A DNA stretch of 64,000 nucleotides from Mytilus galloprovincialis (taxonomy: Eukaryota > Mollusca > Bivalvia > Mytilida > Mytilidae). Each line of letters opens with the position of its first letter. Position 1 is the stretch's first letter. The notes under the pieces were generated by a model, which was not told the origin of the DNA, ran no database searches, and saw only the letters and a list, made by a program, of their open reading frames with translations. The position numbers and the translations under genes were made by a program. Below, piece after piece: positions 37,506 to 48,848 of this stretch. The stretch is taken from assembly GCF_965363235.1 (NCBI RefSeq), contig NC_134845.1, forward strand, positions 30,258,524 through 30,322,523. The letters are read 5' to 3'.

Positions 37506-38189
37506 GAAAAGTAAACGCATAACAATACGCACATTAAAATTCAGTTCAAGAGAAGTCCGAATCTGATGTCAGAAGATGTAACCAAAGAAAATAAACAAAA
37601 TGACAATAATACATAAATAACATCAGACTACTAGCAGTTAAAGACCTTAAAGCTAGTGTTGTCCAATTTTCACATTATGCTATAAAGATGGTGTCCTCTC
37701 AGCGACTTAGTTTGGCAACAATGTTGATATCATGATTCTAATGGACTAAAAAATAACAAGACACAGTGTATAGACCAGCTACATATCTTCCTTGTAAATA
37801 GACAATATTTTTTGACATGTTCTTCAATTAACAATAAATGAACTCTAGAATGTGTAGCAAATATTCAGGTCATTACTTCAGTTATGTGACAGGGACTATC
37901 TTGAAATACAGGCAATGTACAAATGTATATGACTGTAATCTACGTTAAAAGCAGCACTGTCAATTTGAGATGAAGAACAGCTATATGAAACCACTGAAAA
38001 TTGATTTCATTCGTCTTCACCCCTTTTTCATATAATCCTGGAAATATTATCAAAACTGACTTACTTCAACTAATCATTTCTTTTGATAATTTGCAAAATT
38101 TAAATTCTACTGTCTAGCTAAAAAAAGGGGCTTCAGAGGACACATGTTCTAAGAAGTCAAACTACTGTTTCACTAGCTTGTCAATACTG

Positions 38190-38400
38190 AGGTAGTGACT
38201 TAGGATGCCGTATCGGCAGGTGCACTTGACTCCAATCTTCATTGACTAGACCAGCAATGTTTGTTAGTTTTCCTAATGAAAGGGTGATGTTTCTCTCCAG
38301 TCACGCTTGCTTCCTCCCATAATAAAAATTGACCACCATATTGCATGTAATAGCAAAACAGTGGTGAAAGTGGCTTTCAACACCAATCAATCAATTAAAG
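38190..38400 (+). mobile_element. SINE-like element
   Basis: Has TCTCTCCAGTCACGCTTGCT, CTTCCTCCCATAATAAAAAT and GAAAGTGGCTTTCAACACC, with an (AATC)n tail. This order I recognise as typical of a common molluscan SINE 3' part. The head is too degraded to show the promoter boxes clearly. Confidence 0.5.
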
Positions 38401-38602
38401 CTGAAAAATTTGTGAGAGGGAGTGAGGGACACTATTGACTACTTCAACCATAGGTACTTATCATGCTTATATATATTTGAATAGTTTATACCAATAAAAA
38501 ATCCTGATAATTTTCAATACCCGCAGTATTTACTGCAATCTTAAAAGCCATTTTAGCTGGGAAAGAATTGAGCAGACAATATAAGCACTGCATAAACATA
38601 AA

Positions 38603-38788
38603 TAGTCTGAGATTACTCTGACGTCCTACGGCTGTTTTGCCAGACAAGCTGGGGTCGTGGGACATCAGAGCTCGTCCCATATAAAAAAGTGGATATTTGC
38701 CCATCCAAAATAGATGTGCTGCTTCTTTGCTTCTGGCCCTAGCTTGTCTGGCAAAACAGCCGTTGGACGTCAGAGTAATCTCGGACTA
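38603..38788. mobile_element. MuDR-like MITE (186 bp), 9-bp target duplication
   Basis: Inverted ends TAGTCTGAGATTACTCTGAC and GTCAGAGTAATCTCGGACTA extend inwards through GGCTGTTTTGCCAGACAAGC. AAACATAAA flanks both sides (38594-38602 and 38789-38797). A 9-bp duplication fits Mutator-type transposition. Confidence 0.8.
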
Positions 38789-39369
38789 AAACATAAAATA
38801 CAAACATGACCATGACTCTGTGTTGAAGACCGTACTTTGACCTATATCGGTATACTTTTACAAATTGTAACTTGGATGGAGAGTTGTCTCATTGGCTCTT
38901 ATACCACATCTTCTTTAAAATATCTATGACCAAGCATGTATTCAAAATTAAATAAAATGACTCAAGTTCAACAACTCTTTATATAATTACCGTTATGTCT
39001 AAAGAATAATTTATGAAACCAAAATCCTGACAATATGAACACCTTTAGTATGTCAAGAACCTACTACAAAATAAATTCATAATGGCTGAACAAGTTTGTA
39101 AACAAACCATGCATATGGACCTCCTCAAATGTATGAGATACAGGGAAATCAATATGCCACCAACTTGTAAGTCAAATGTTATAAATGCCGCTACAAGGCA
39201 GCACTGGCACCTGCAAAGTGGAAAGGGATTAATATAAATAACTTGTTTCCCAATCCACTAAAAATAAATATGTTTAAACTAAACTAAATGTTATAAAAAC
39301 ATTAGCTACATGTATATCATAATTTACATCACAACAATGCAAGTTGAAGACACAAATTTAATGTATAAA

Positions 39370-42300
39370 TCAAACCAAAAAACCATCACAAAATGTACAT
39401 TGTGATGGTTTAATATCAAGCCATGGTAGAGAAGTAATTTCATCCTTACTTGTTGCCACTGAACTGCATGTAGAACATGTCCGAACATTATACTGGCACG
39501 GCAAAGTTGTCTGACAACACATTCCAAATATATGTCCATCTTCACATTTATATACCCTACCTTCCAAAGAAAATTTGTTATCACAAATACAACATTCAAA
39601 TGTATGATTAAAGTTTTTTAAAACTGCTTTGATTTTTGAAATCGTGTGCAATAATAATGTTGATTTTATTAATTCATGTTTACTATCCATCCAGTTTATC
39701 ATAGACTGAAGTACAATTAAATCATTATTTTGTAATTTAGATTTTAGATTAAAAGCCTTATTTAGGCAAATGATTAGATGCTTACAGAGTAATATATCAC
39801 TGATTTTGCTTATATTACGCTCTGATAAGACTAATTCTTCATTCTTTTCTTTGTCTGAGTGAGGGATTCTCATTTGAACAGCTAATAAGAAATATCGTAG
39901 AACACGAAGAACTTTGGAAGAGAAATCAAACCACTTTCCTTCTTGACTAAAAAGATCATTTATCACTTGAAGTGGATTATTGCCTTCCCATAGATTTTCC
40001 CTGAATACCTCCATGCACTCTGGAATTTCATTCAAACTTTGCTCATTTAATAAATAATTTTTTAATGTTTCTTTTTGGCTGTCAACATCCACTGGTAAAA
40101 TTTGGACTTCTAATGTTCCAGGTCTGACCTGTCTGTCTTCACATATATTTGCTGGTTTAAATGCAGCAATACTAAAGAGACCACAAGTTGACCATGCTAT
40201 GCCGTAACAGGACCATGTTGTCTCAAGGTCACCAGCATGTTTGTATGTGACTAGCGAGGATTGCGAAATTTTATCTTCAGAAAATTTCAGAATTGTTCCA
40301 TCACAACTACTTAATAGATATTTCCCATTATTATAACTAAGTCCTGAGGCAAAGTAGTTATAATCTCCGGTTGTATGTGAAGACGAGAACAGACGTAAAA
40401 TCTTGTAAATTACTTCCACTTCGTATGAAAGTATAAAGATTTCTTTAGTAGCAAGAATGGTTATTTTGTCTGCATCAATAGACTTGGCACTTACAGTTGT
40501 AACTTTCATACCATCAGACTGCTCACAAAGATTAATTGTTGTTGTTTTATTCGGCATATTAACATTAACTGATATGGCCTTTATAAATCCAGAATCAAAA
40601 CCAACGATGCAGCACGCTACATTTCCCGTAAGTATTTTATTGCACCATGTCATGGCCGATGGTAAACCTGATGATATCTTTAGAACAGTGATGACACTAC
40701 AATCCTCCCTACCATTACATGGAAATTTTATCTTCCATAAAACAATGTCACCATTCGACATTCCAACAGACAAGATTGAAAATTTGTTGTCTTTCAGTGC
40801 AATGACAGGAGACCAAGACATTTCAACTGCAGAGATCCTATAGGCTTCAGTTTTTAAACAGTTAAAAGTCAAGTTTTCTAATTTTGCCTTGTCAGAATAT
40901 ACAGAGGACAATTCAACTAAGAGTTTAAAGTCTGTATTGATCTTTCCTGTTGAGTACAAACTTAATCGATGATCTAAAGTTAAAGTTGACAACAAACATT
41001 TCCCTTCAATATCTCCACCACGGGGTGACCATTTTGCACACTTGAAAGTTGTAAACTTGGTGGTACTTTTAACAATGGGGCAGATTGTTCTGTCTAATGC
41101 TATCTCTTGTGACTGGCTAGTGGTAGAATCATTCTGGATAGTCTCATATTGAAGAACTGTAAGTCCTAACATGTTGTTTGCTTCATCTGGATAAGTCAAC
41201 ATAGACTGGTGAAATATTGGTTTGGAATCTACTAATGTTGGTGACCACTGCAAAGTCTGAAATTAAAATAAAGACATAAATTATATGAATTGAAACTGTT
41301 CATTTCATATTCTAGTAATTTTTCTAGTATTTTTTGTATCTCAAGTTTTTGTTGGGTAATAAACATTTCATATTCAGCAGCATGTGCTTAATACTTGATT
41401 CATGGACATTAAATTAAAATCCCCCTTTATCATGTTAATCAAGATTTTGACACTTGTCAAAACTAACATACATGTAGGCTAATTTTTAAAAATATTTCCA
41501 TTTGCATGATTTGGTTGAACTATAACAGCAGGGCTTTCCATTGAAGCCGGTAGCCGGCGGAAATCCGCCGTTTGCGGTGGCTTCAAGTGCCGGCTACTTC
41601 ACTGACAAAAATTTAAATTCAAAAAGAAAATAATATCTTTTTCAAATGTTTACAGGCAGCCGAGAGACGTATTTTCGCAAAGTCGCGGTCACGATAAACA
41701 AGGATGAAAAGTCAGTGTTTACCTTGGGCTAAATATAGTTCACATGAATTCAGGTCACTGATTGGTTGTCTATTTAAAGTCAGAATGCATCGTTTCTTTT
41801 CAAAGATAACAAGAGAGACGTTCCGGTGGTCATTGAAGGATAACAATAGAGACGTTCCGATGTAATATTGTTATTAATATTCTTTTTCCTTATTCATGTA
41901 TGCTCTGTATGCCCCTTGTGGGCCCTTAATTGGAAATAAAATATGTTCTGTTCTGTTCTGATGGTCATTAACTCGTTGGCTTTTTTTTACTTTTAAAACG
42001 TGAAGACAATCAGATAGGATGACAATCTTATGTTATGGAATAACATCAGTCAAATTAAAGAAAGTGTAGTAGATCATATTGTTCAGAATCTGGAAAACAG
42101 TATCTTTTGAAGTTCATTTTTCAAAGCCCACGTGGTGTTCAGAGAATCAAGGTCAAAAACGAAAGTAGAATATTGTCGACTCGACCTCAAATAAATAACA
42201 TTTCCAAATGATTTATGTATCCGACTTATTGAACAGTTTACAAAAAAAAGAAAAAATCAGAGGATATATCAATTTTCTGTCAATGCTTGAGAAATAATTG

Positions 42301-45300
42301 TATGATTTTAGTTACGCGTAACAGTCTTTAGAGAGAAAAAGGGGGTCATTTGTTTACAAATATTGCACGTAGTTCTGCAAAATAAATCGATCAAGATTTT
42401 TAACAAACCGGATTATTATATAAATAAATCTCCTTTAAAAGTAAATGAATTTTAAGCATAAGGTAATAAAAATAAAAAAAACTATAACATAAATTTTTTT
42501 TTTCTTTTCCTTTAATTTCATACATAAAAAATGGTCATTTGAAAGATGAAATTAGGTGCCAGGAGATTGCGAGAATGCAGGATTTTTCTCTATTTATGCC
42601 AGAGCTTCTGGGGGCCTTGAGCGGCCCCCAGACCCCCTGCCGTAAGGCACCAAGCTTACAGCTTGGTGGGCGTCCGGCTTCGCCGAATGCATTGTTACAG
42701 CCGCCTATAATTTCAATTCAGCCTTCTACTTCAATTTCAATGGAAAGCCCTGTAACAGTAGTACAATCATGGATTCCTTAATGAATAGTTTCCAAAAATG
42801 CTACAAGACAAACCCCACCAATATTCAAACTGATTTACAAATTCATTCATCGGTGGTAATCTTAAATAACGCCCTTTTTCAATAGCAAGATTGTGTGAAC
42901 TCAATCTTATTTTACACAGAGATGACCTTTCTAATCTATTACTTAGAACATCAACATAAGAACTACGCTGATTTGAATTATGAAATTGTTGGTAAAATTT
43001 TAGTTTTGATGAATCATGAATTTTTGATGATTGATCCTGTGTGCACTCATCAAACACTCGTTGTATAATACTTGGTAGATATTGTTTAATAGAAAGGTTT
43101 CCCCCAGCTAGGTTTGAAAATCCTAGATTGTTTAAAATAGAATAAAGTTTCTTTGTCCAGGGGTTCTTTTTTTTTTACGTTGCCAGAAAAATTTTGGATA
43201 CAAGTGTGTTTTCAGACCTTAAATATGATAAAAAAAACTTAATACAAGAAAATGATATTTTTGACCACAACAGTAGCCTGCAAAGTTCAGCTCTACAAGC
43301 AGCATTTATTGCTTTGCAATGAACAATTAGAATTTCTTTTATGAATTTCATATGGAATTTTTCCAAAATGGAATTGTCTCCCGAAATTATCCAAAACACC
43401 CCAAATCTCACTACAATACAGCAATATAGGGCTTACTAAAGAATCAAATAATTTTTCTTAAAGTTTACAAGGATTATCCAAACCAATTGTTTTCTGTATC
43501 TTAAAACATGCTTTCCTAGCTTTTTCCATTAGTAAGGATACAGCTAAGTTAAAGTTGCCATTACACTTTAACATTATTCCCAAGTAACAATATTTGGAGA
43601 CAGTTTGTATATATAGCATTATCATTTTAGAAAAACTCATTTAGATATGTTTTACCATTAGAATTCAATACTAATTCCTTTGATTTTTGAACATTAACAT
43701 GTAGCTTCCAATTTGAGCAATATGTACCAAGAATATTGAGACTGGTTTGTAAACCAGTTTTGCTTCCTGAGTGATAGTAACACAATATCATCAGCATATA
43801 CATGTAATAAACTATTAACAGACAAATCACCAACTCTAACTGGTTCACAGCTACCATATGCATTGAATAAATGACATCATCAATAAAAATATTAAAGTGT
43901 GGGGCTTAAAACATCCCCTTGTTTAACACCTCACTCTGAAGTAAATGCAGTACTAAGACCATTTGAAAATTTAATTCTGAATAAAAATAACAAAATAACC
44001 TAGCTTATCATGCTTATATTCTACTTGATACCACCATGCTTTTTAGTTCTTCATTTAGTGCTGTGTAATTTATTGCATGTGTATTATGTGTTGTATTCAC
44101 TATTGTTATAAATGTTGTCTTGTTATTGATGTCTTGTATGTTGGTTTATCACTCATTAGAGCTTATGTTGTCTCTGTTTGTATACCTTGCTGACTATAAA
44201 TAAAGCTTATTTATTTATTTATAGCTGGGAACAGTATATACAAATACAAATATTTTATTGGCACAAACTCAATTACAATTAAAAACCAATTGTTCAGAGA
44301 ACCATTGATGGTCTTTCCACCAGTTAAGACCTTTTTTTTATATAAAAATATTAAAATTTGGTTTTAAATGTCAATTTTAGCGCCAAATGACAGCTTATTG
44401 AACGCTTATTCAAAAAATATATGGTTTCTATAAAAAAAAATATAGAAAAGGGAGATAATCTTTTACTTCCGGTTTAAAAAGTTTACTTCCGGTCTTGTTT
44501 GATAGTTTACTTGACACTGATTCCAAAAATATATGGTTCTATATACTTTTACATTGATTTAGTACAAAAAATAGCTACTTCCGGTTTACAAAAGGTCACT
44601 TCCGGTTGTGTTTTTTAAGGTCACATTGTTTACAACTTAATGCAAAAAGTCCCATGGCTTTATCATGTGTAAATATGAGGTAAAAGCAAAGGTCAAAATC
44701 TAGAACGTTTAATTAGCATATGACCTTGAGCTCAATTTCAAGGTCATAAACCAAGGACCTCAAATCAAAAGACTCTAGTCCTCTACTTTATATTGTTAAT
44801 GAGTTATATTACCATATGTATGATATTAGATATAAAAAGGGGGAAAACTCGCGTCAAATGTCTACGTACCCTTTCGACTAAAATTTATGTGTTACGACAT
44901 GTCATAACTCACAATTGTGTGAAAATATTTTGTCGATATCTTGTATGATTTCTGAAAATAAGAGATAACAAGCCAAAATCAAAAATTTGAACATGACCTT
45001 GACCTTTGACCTTGACCTCATTTTCATACTTTTTGAGCAAGGGCCTTAAATCATAAATCAAAAGACCCTAGGCCTCTATCACTTATGGTTTTCCAGTTAC
45101 AAATTTATTTCACTTATTTCAATACAAAAGGGGAAATTACTCTCATATGGGGTCTTCGTAAAGCTTCGGTCAAAATAAAATGTAACATCCTGAGGATATA
45201 ACGAGCAATTTGGAAAAATAAATTTGTCGCTTTCTTTTACGGTTGCGGAGGAGATCTGATAACAAGAAAAACAGTGTTTGGGGAGATAACTCTTACAAAG

Positions 45301-48300
45301 AAAAGTGTTCGGTTAAACAGGGTGAGTTTCAAAAGCGTATAGACTGTATGATCTCATATACAAAAAAACTAAGCGACATCTTTTGAAACATTTTTACACC
45401 GCAAGAAAAAAATTAGGCGGAAGAAAAAAAAAAAAAAAAAATTATCAGAACAAAATCAATAGGTCTTTCCACACGAAAGGTGGAAAGACCTAATAATTGG
45501 CAACAGCCCATACAACTAGTAAACAAATAGTAATATATAACGTCAATATACATATGTTCCTGTTTATAGCAAATTGAAATATGTTTGACTGTTTTTTACA
45601 ATTATCATTTTGATTTCAGCACTAACTACCATGTTTTCTAGATGAAATATATTATAAAGTGGTTTGTTCTTTTTGTTGTTTGTTGGTGAAGACTGAAGAA
45701 CAGAGAAATGGAAATATCAAAATAGGAAAAAAGAAATCATCAGGTGTCGTAAAGTTATAGGTCGACTCTCAGAATCTATGATATCTCGGCCTATAACAAA
45801 ATCGGACTATAACAAACTTGGCCTATAACATAATCGGCCTCCCAAAATCGGACTATAACAAACTCGGACTATACCAAACTCAGACTACTAGAAGAATATA
45901 AGTATAATGTTGGTTGTTGTTGTTATTGGAAATTAATTTTCAATTCTTAATTTATCTACAATTAATTAAATAATTTAGTTTAAACATTTTTGAAGGGGAT
46001 AAAAAAGAATACGTTAATTAACAAGATATATATAAAAAGAAAAGTACAAAAAAAACTTCTTTTTAACATTGATATATTGAAAATTCACCACTGATTTGTC
46101 TTTTAAGTATTATTATTTGTAATAATGTCCCTCTCAGAATAAATTTTTATTATATATGCATATCTTAATTGATTATTACATCTGATCATGCCACGTATCG
46201 TTGACACCTTTTTAATCACCATAAGTTTTTTTAGAATTCTTAGTACCATAAAAAACTAATAAAGAACTACAGATTAGTGCAATTGTTAAGAAGCCATTCA
46301 CTGTCAATCAAATTTCTCTTTGTTTATATACTAATCATACACACCAAGGATTAAACACAATAAAAACATGAACACACGCCAATCATTAAAATATCTTTTG
46401 TCAATAAACATAATAAATCACAATAATATTTCAAATAGAAGTAAATTATCCTCATTTAAACATATCAATTCAACTCATATATCAAATATTTCATACATTT
46501 CTATATATGGTCTTTTTTTTCAAAAATATTCATTATAATCTCATAAATTTGTATATATACAATTTTAATATATAAAGGTTTTTTTTTATTAAAGTAAAAA
46601 AATAACAATCCATAGGCGGATCCAGGGGGGCCTGGGCCCCCCCTTTCGTGGAAAAAATTTGGTTGATTATATAGGGAATCATTGAAGCATGACTGGAGCC
46701 CCCCCCCTTTAGGTCAGTCAGCGGGCCCCCTCTTAGGAAAAGTTCTGTATCCGCCACTGCAATCTACTAATCGTAGTCCGAGTTTGTTCAATTTATTTCT
46801 GCATATAACTAATGGTAGGCCGAGTTTGTTATAGTCCGATTTTGTTATAGGCCGATTTTGTTTTAGTCCGAGTTATCCAGCAGTGGACTCTCACTTCTTC
46901 TTCTTCTTTTTCTTTTGTAGCTCCCTCCTATTGTAGGAGAACCACCGTCTTTGTGTAACGGCGTAGACTTTTAAAATCCCAACATCATACGGACACTCAC
47001 ATATTACGGAATAGTTATATATATATATACACACACAGATGTAAATCTTATCACACGCTATTTACATTAAGTCATCAGGTTAAGAAAGATCCCTATAATC
47101 GTTATATTTACATTGATTGAAGGAATATCTGTCACTACTGTTACATCTTTTATCTGTATCTGTATGTATCTGTATGTTACACAGTGCAGGATACGATCGC
47201 GGATATATGCGCACTGGAAGGAGAGCGGGTTGGTTAGTCCAACCGTTGGAGGGCAGCCGTGAAACCCTCAACTGTCTTTTGACATGCAGTTACCTCGTCC
47301 AGATGGTTCCACTCAACTATTGTTTTTGGAAAAAAAGAGTTCTTACGAATGTCTGTTTTGCAGTCTATTAATTTATACGATCTGCTATTTCTGGTTTCTT
47401 GTCTTTCCACTATGTTTGAATATTGGAAGTCACTAAAGTTTTTTGCTTTCACTTGGCGTTTATTTCTTGTCTTTTGTAGATAATCTGTTGGATCAATAGC
47501 CGGCACCAATCCCTCAACCACTTTGTAGAACATAGTCAGCCTCTGATGTTTCCTTCGCTCTTGGAGAGGTGGCAGTTTTAGCTTAGAAAGCATATTTGTG
47601 ACGCATCCGGTGTCTCTGGATTTATAGTCGTGCAGAATGAAACGTGCTCCTCTTTTCTGTATGCTTTCTATTTTTTCTATTTCCCTGATGGTGAATGGGT
47701 CCCAGATGACAGCACCGTATTCTAGTACGGATCTAACCATGGCTAAGTAGGCAAGTTTTTTGCACTCTTGGGGGCACTGGCGTAAGTTTCTTCTCAGGAA
47801 CCCCAGTGTACAGCTTGCCTTGCTTGTTGTTTTCCCTATGTGGCTGGTCCATTTTAGGTCATCAGATATGTTAAGACCTAGGTAAGGATTAGTTTGTACC
47901 TGTTCTAGTATGTGGTTGTCTAGTTGGTAGAAGTGTGTTGATTTTTGTTTGAAGCTCATTATATAGCATTTTTTGCGTTGAATTTCATTCCCCAATTTAG
48001 TGCCCATACTTCCAGAGCTTTTAGATCTTCTTGGAGAGTTTGGTGGTCTTTTGTGTTTTTGATCTCTCGATAGAGTAGGCAGTCATCTGCAAATAAACGA
48101 ACTTGAGATTTTACGCTTTCCGGGAGGTCGTTGATGTGGCATAGGAAAAGCAGCGGTCCTAGTACTGTGCCTTGTGGTACGCCAGAGTCTACGTGGGCAT
48201 ATTCTGAGTGCTCACCTTCTACGACAACCCGCATTGATCGTTTTTGCAGAAATGCTGCTAACCATTTGTTTAGATTTCCATCTATTCCGAAGCTGTTTAG

Positions 48301-48721
48301 TTTTGCAAGAAGTTTGTTATGCGGCACAGTATCAAAAGCCTTTGAAAAGTCGAGTATAGCCATATCAAGTTGAATGCCACTGTCGAAGCTCTTCAGTAGG
48401 TCTTCTGTTGTGACTAAGAGCTGTGTTGTACAAGAGTAACCTGATCTGAATGCATGATTTAAATTTGTCAGTATTTTGTGCTTTTCCAGATGTTTAAGGA
48501 TCTGTAAACACAGAAGAAGAAGAAGAAGAAGAAGAAGAAGAAGAACACTACTAACTGTATAAGTCTTTAAGCAAGAAAGAATATAAACATTTACTGAGAC
48601 AATTTACCAAAAGTAAAACTCCATTATCTGTAGCAATTGCTACTGTGCCATCTTCCGACCAATCTAGAGCATTATAACTAGATATTTCGTGAGGAAAAAG
48701 AATTTTATCCCCTCCCGCCAT
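39370..48721 (-). CDS. GTF3C4: General transcription factor IIIC subunit 4 (TFIIIC90), two coding exons
   Basis: A subunit of TFIIIC, which recruits RNA polymerase III to tRNA and related genes; the family is also reported to have acetyltransferase activity. Exons on the minus strand are 48608-48721 (ATG at 48721, 38 codons, ends VLLL) and 39370-41256 (starts TLQWSPTLV). They join at phase 0 with donor TTTTG|GTAAAT and acceptor TTTCAG|ACT, giving 666 residues; vertebrate homologues are longer, about 820. The N-terminal part is WD40/beta-propeller-like (LDWSEDGTVAIATDNG; MSWSPVIALKD; GDIVLWKI). The C-terminus, residues about 593-666, is a zinc-finger region with Cys/His pairs CCICDN, KCEDGH, TCSTC and QCTFCDGFLV, as in TFIIIC90. 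A second possible donor 10 nt downstream would break the frame and was discarded. The 7.35-kb intron holds retrotransposons and several inverted-repeat elements. Confidence 0.9.
41529..42752. mobile_element. hAT-like non-autonomous element in GTF3C4 intron (about 1.2 kb)
   Basis: Ends CAGGGCTTTCCATTGAA and TTTCAATGGAAAGCCCTG. TAACAG occurs immediately outside both ends, an incomplete match to an 8-bp duplication. The interior includes a GC-rich stretch at 42600-42685 (GGGGGCCTTGAGCGGCCCCC is a hairpin) and the 3' end of a non-LTR element at about 41860-41965. Confidence 0.75.
41860..41965 (+). mobile_element. 3'-end fragment of a non-LTR retrotransposon
   Basis: TGTATGCCCCTTGTGGGCCC, then AATTGGAAATAAAATATG and a (GTTCT)n tail: the appearance of a retrotransposon 3' terminus with simple-repeat tail. 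Confidence 0.5.
42770..43990 (-). pseudogene. Decayed non-LTR reverse transcriptase fragments
   Basis: Minus-strand pieces in shifting frames read NILGTYCSNWKLHVNVQKSK (motif D-like), SKYCYLGIMLKCNGNFNLAV (motif E-like), ILEKFHMKFIKEIL and RLSSHNLAIEKGRYLRLPP. Together they follow the C-terminal half of a non-LTR ORF2 and resemble the element at 61484-64000 in order. Many frame breaks; inactive. Confidence 0.65.
44030..44221 (+). mobile_element. Possible retrotransposon 3' end with (TTTA)n tail
   Basis: Ends CTGACTATAAATAAAGC followed by TTATTTATTTATTTA. Simple-repeat tails of this kind are common at the 3' ends of bivalve non-LTR copies. Confidence 0.4.
44270..45490 (-). repeat. Dispersed repeat, inverse of 29290-29990, ending in a palindrome
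   Basis: Shares the ATTGTTCAGAGAACCATTG and AGTGTTTGGGGAGATAACTC blocks with 29290-29990. The motif TCTTTCCACC appears near the left end and a palindrome (AGGTCTTTCCAC / GTGGAAAGACCT) at 45463-45492. CTTCCGGTT repeats occur at 44465-44610, and poly(A) lies at 45424-45441. Confidence 0.55.
45770..46885. mobile_element. Element with inverted arms made of 16-bp tandem repeats
   Basis: Left arm 45786-45885: about six copies of a 16-mer like TCGGCCTATAACAAAA or TCGGACTATAACAAAC. Right arm 46770-46880: about five copies in inverse orientation (AGTCCGATTTTGTTAT, AGGCCGATTTTGTTTT). The core is AT-rich, with a smaller element (46611-46759) inserted near the right arm. No ORF is recognised. Confidence 0.7.
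46611..46759. mobile_element. Short MITE with GGCGGATCCAG ends (149 bp)
   Basis: Left end CATAGGCGGATCCAGG, right end TGTATCCGCCACTG. CAATC lies directly outside both ends (46606-46610 and 46760-46764). The ends resemble a MITE type seen in many invertebrates. Confidence 0.7.
46900..48500 (-). mobile_element. 5'-truncated non-LTR retrotransposon, one frameshift
   Basis: Minus-strand reverse transcriptase. Motifs in order: LNHAFRSGYSCTTQLL; AILDFSKAFDTVPHNKLL (A); SGVPQGTVLGPLLFL (B); RLFADDCLLYREI (C, catalytic ADD); WGMKFN (D); YLGLNISDDLKW (E). A C-terminal region follows: YLAMVRSVLEYGAVIWDP and KIESIQKRGARFILHDY. The frame breaks at about 48005 in an A run (open parts 47959-48363 with upstream extension to about 48500, and 47234-48007). 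The 'VPQGTVLGPLLF' style suggests a Jockey/CR1-like group. The endonuclease and ORF1 are missing. A (GAA)n run at 48510-48545 adjoins the 5' truncation. It lies in the GTF3C4 intron in the same orientation as the gene. Confidence 0.85.
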
Positions 48722-48848
48722 CTTGAGGAGAAGTCCGAGTTCGAAATGATAGGTCTTTATTGATTGGATAATATCTCAATCTTAACCAATCAGCGCTTCT
48801 TTTACAATTGTCGAGTTCAATTTCCATGCCGGTGTAAATATTTGGAGC
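48722..48848. promoter_or_regulatory. Putative bidirectional promoter between GTF3C4 and EXOSC4
   Basis: 127 bp separate the two divergent start codons. The gap contains ATTGG at 48763-48767 and CCAAT at 48786-48790, inverted relative to each other and 18 bp apart. Paired CCAAT boxes bound by NF-Y are a known feature of bidirectional promoters. No TATA box is placed convincingly. Transcription starts must lie within or very near this interval unless 5' non-coding exons exist. Confidence 0.65.

Larger units (their letters stand above)
31395..39369. other. Intergenic region between the convergent MTIF3 and GTF3C4 genes; repeats only
   Basis: The 3' ends of MTIF3 (plus) and GTF3C4 (minus) face each other across about 8 kb. 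I see tandem and dispersed repeats, SINE-like elements and a MuDR-like MITE (listed separately), but no protein-coding or RNA gene. Confidence 0.65.

Noticed and set aside
40457..40843. 128-codon plus-strand ORF
   Set aside because: Antisense shadow of the GTF3C4 main exon, which has clear homology on the minus strand.
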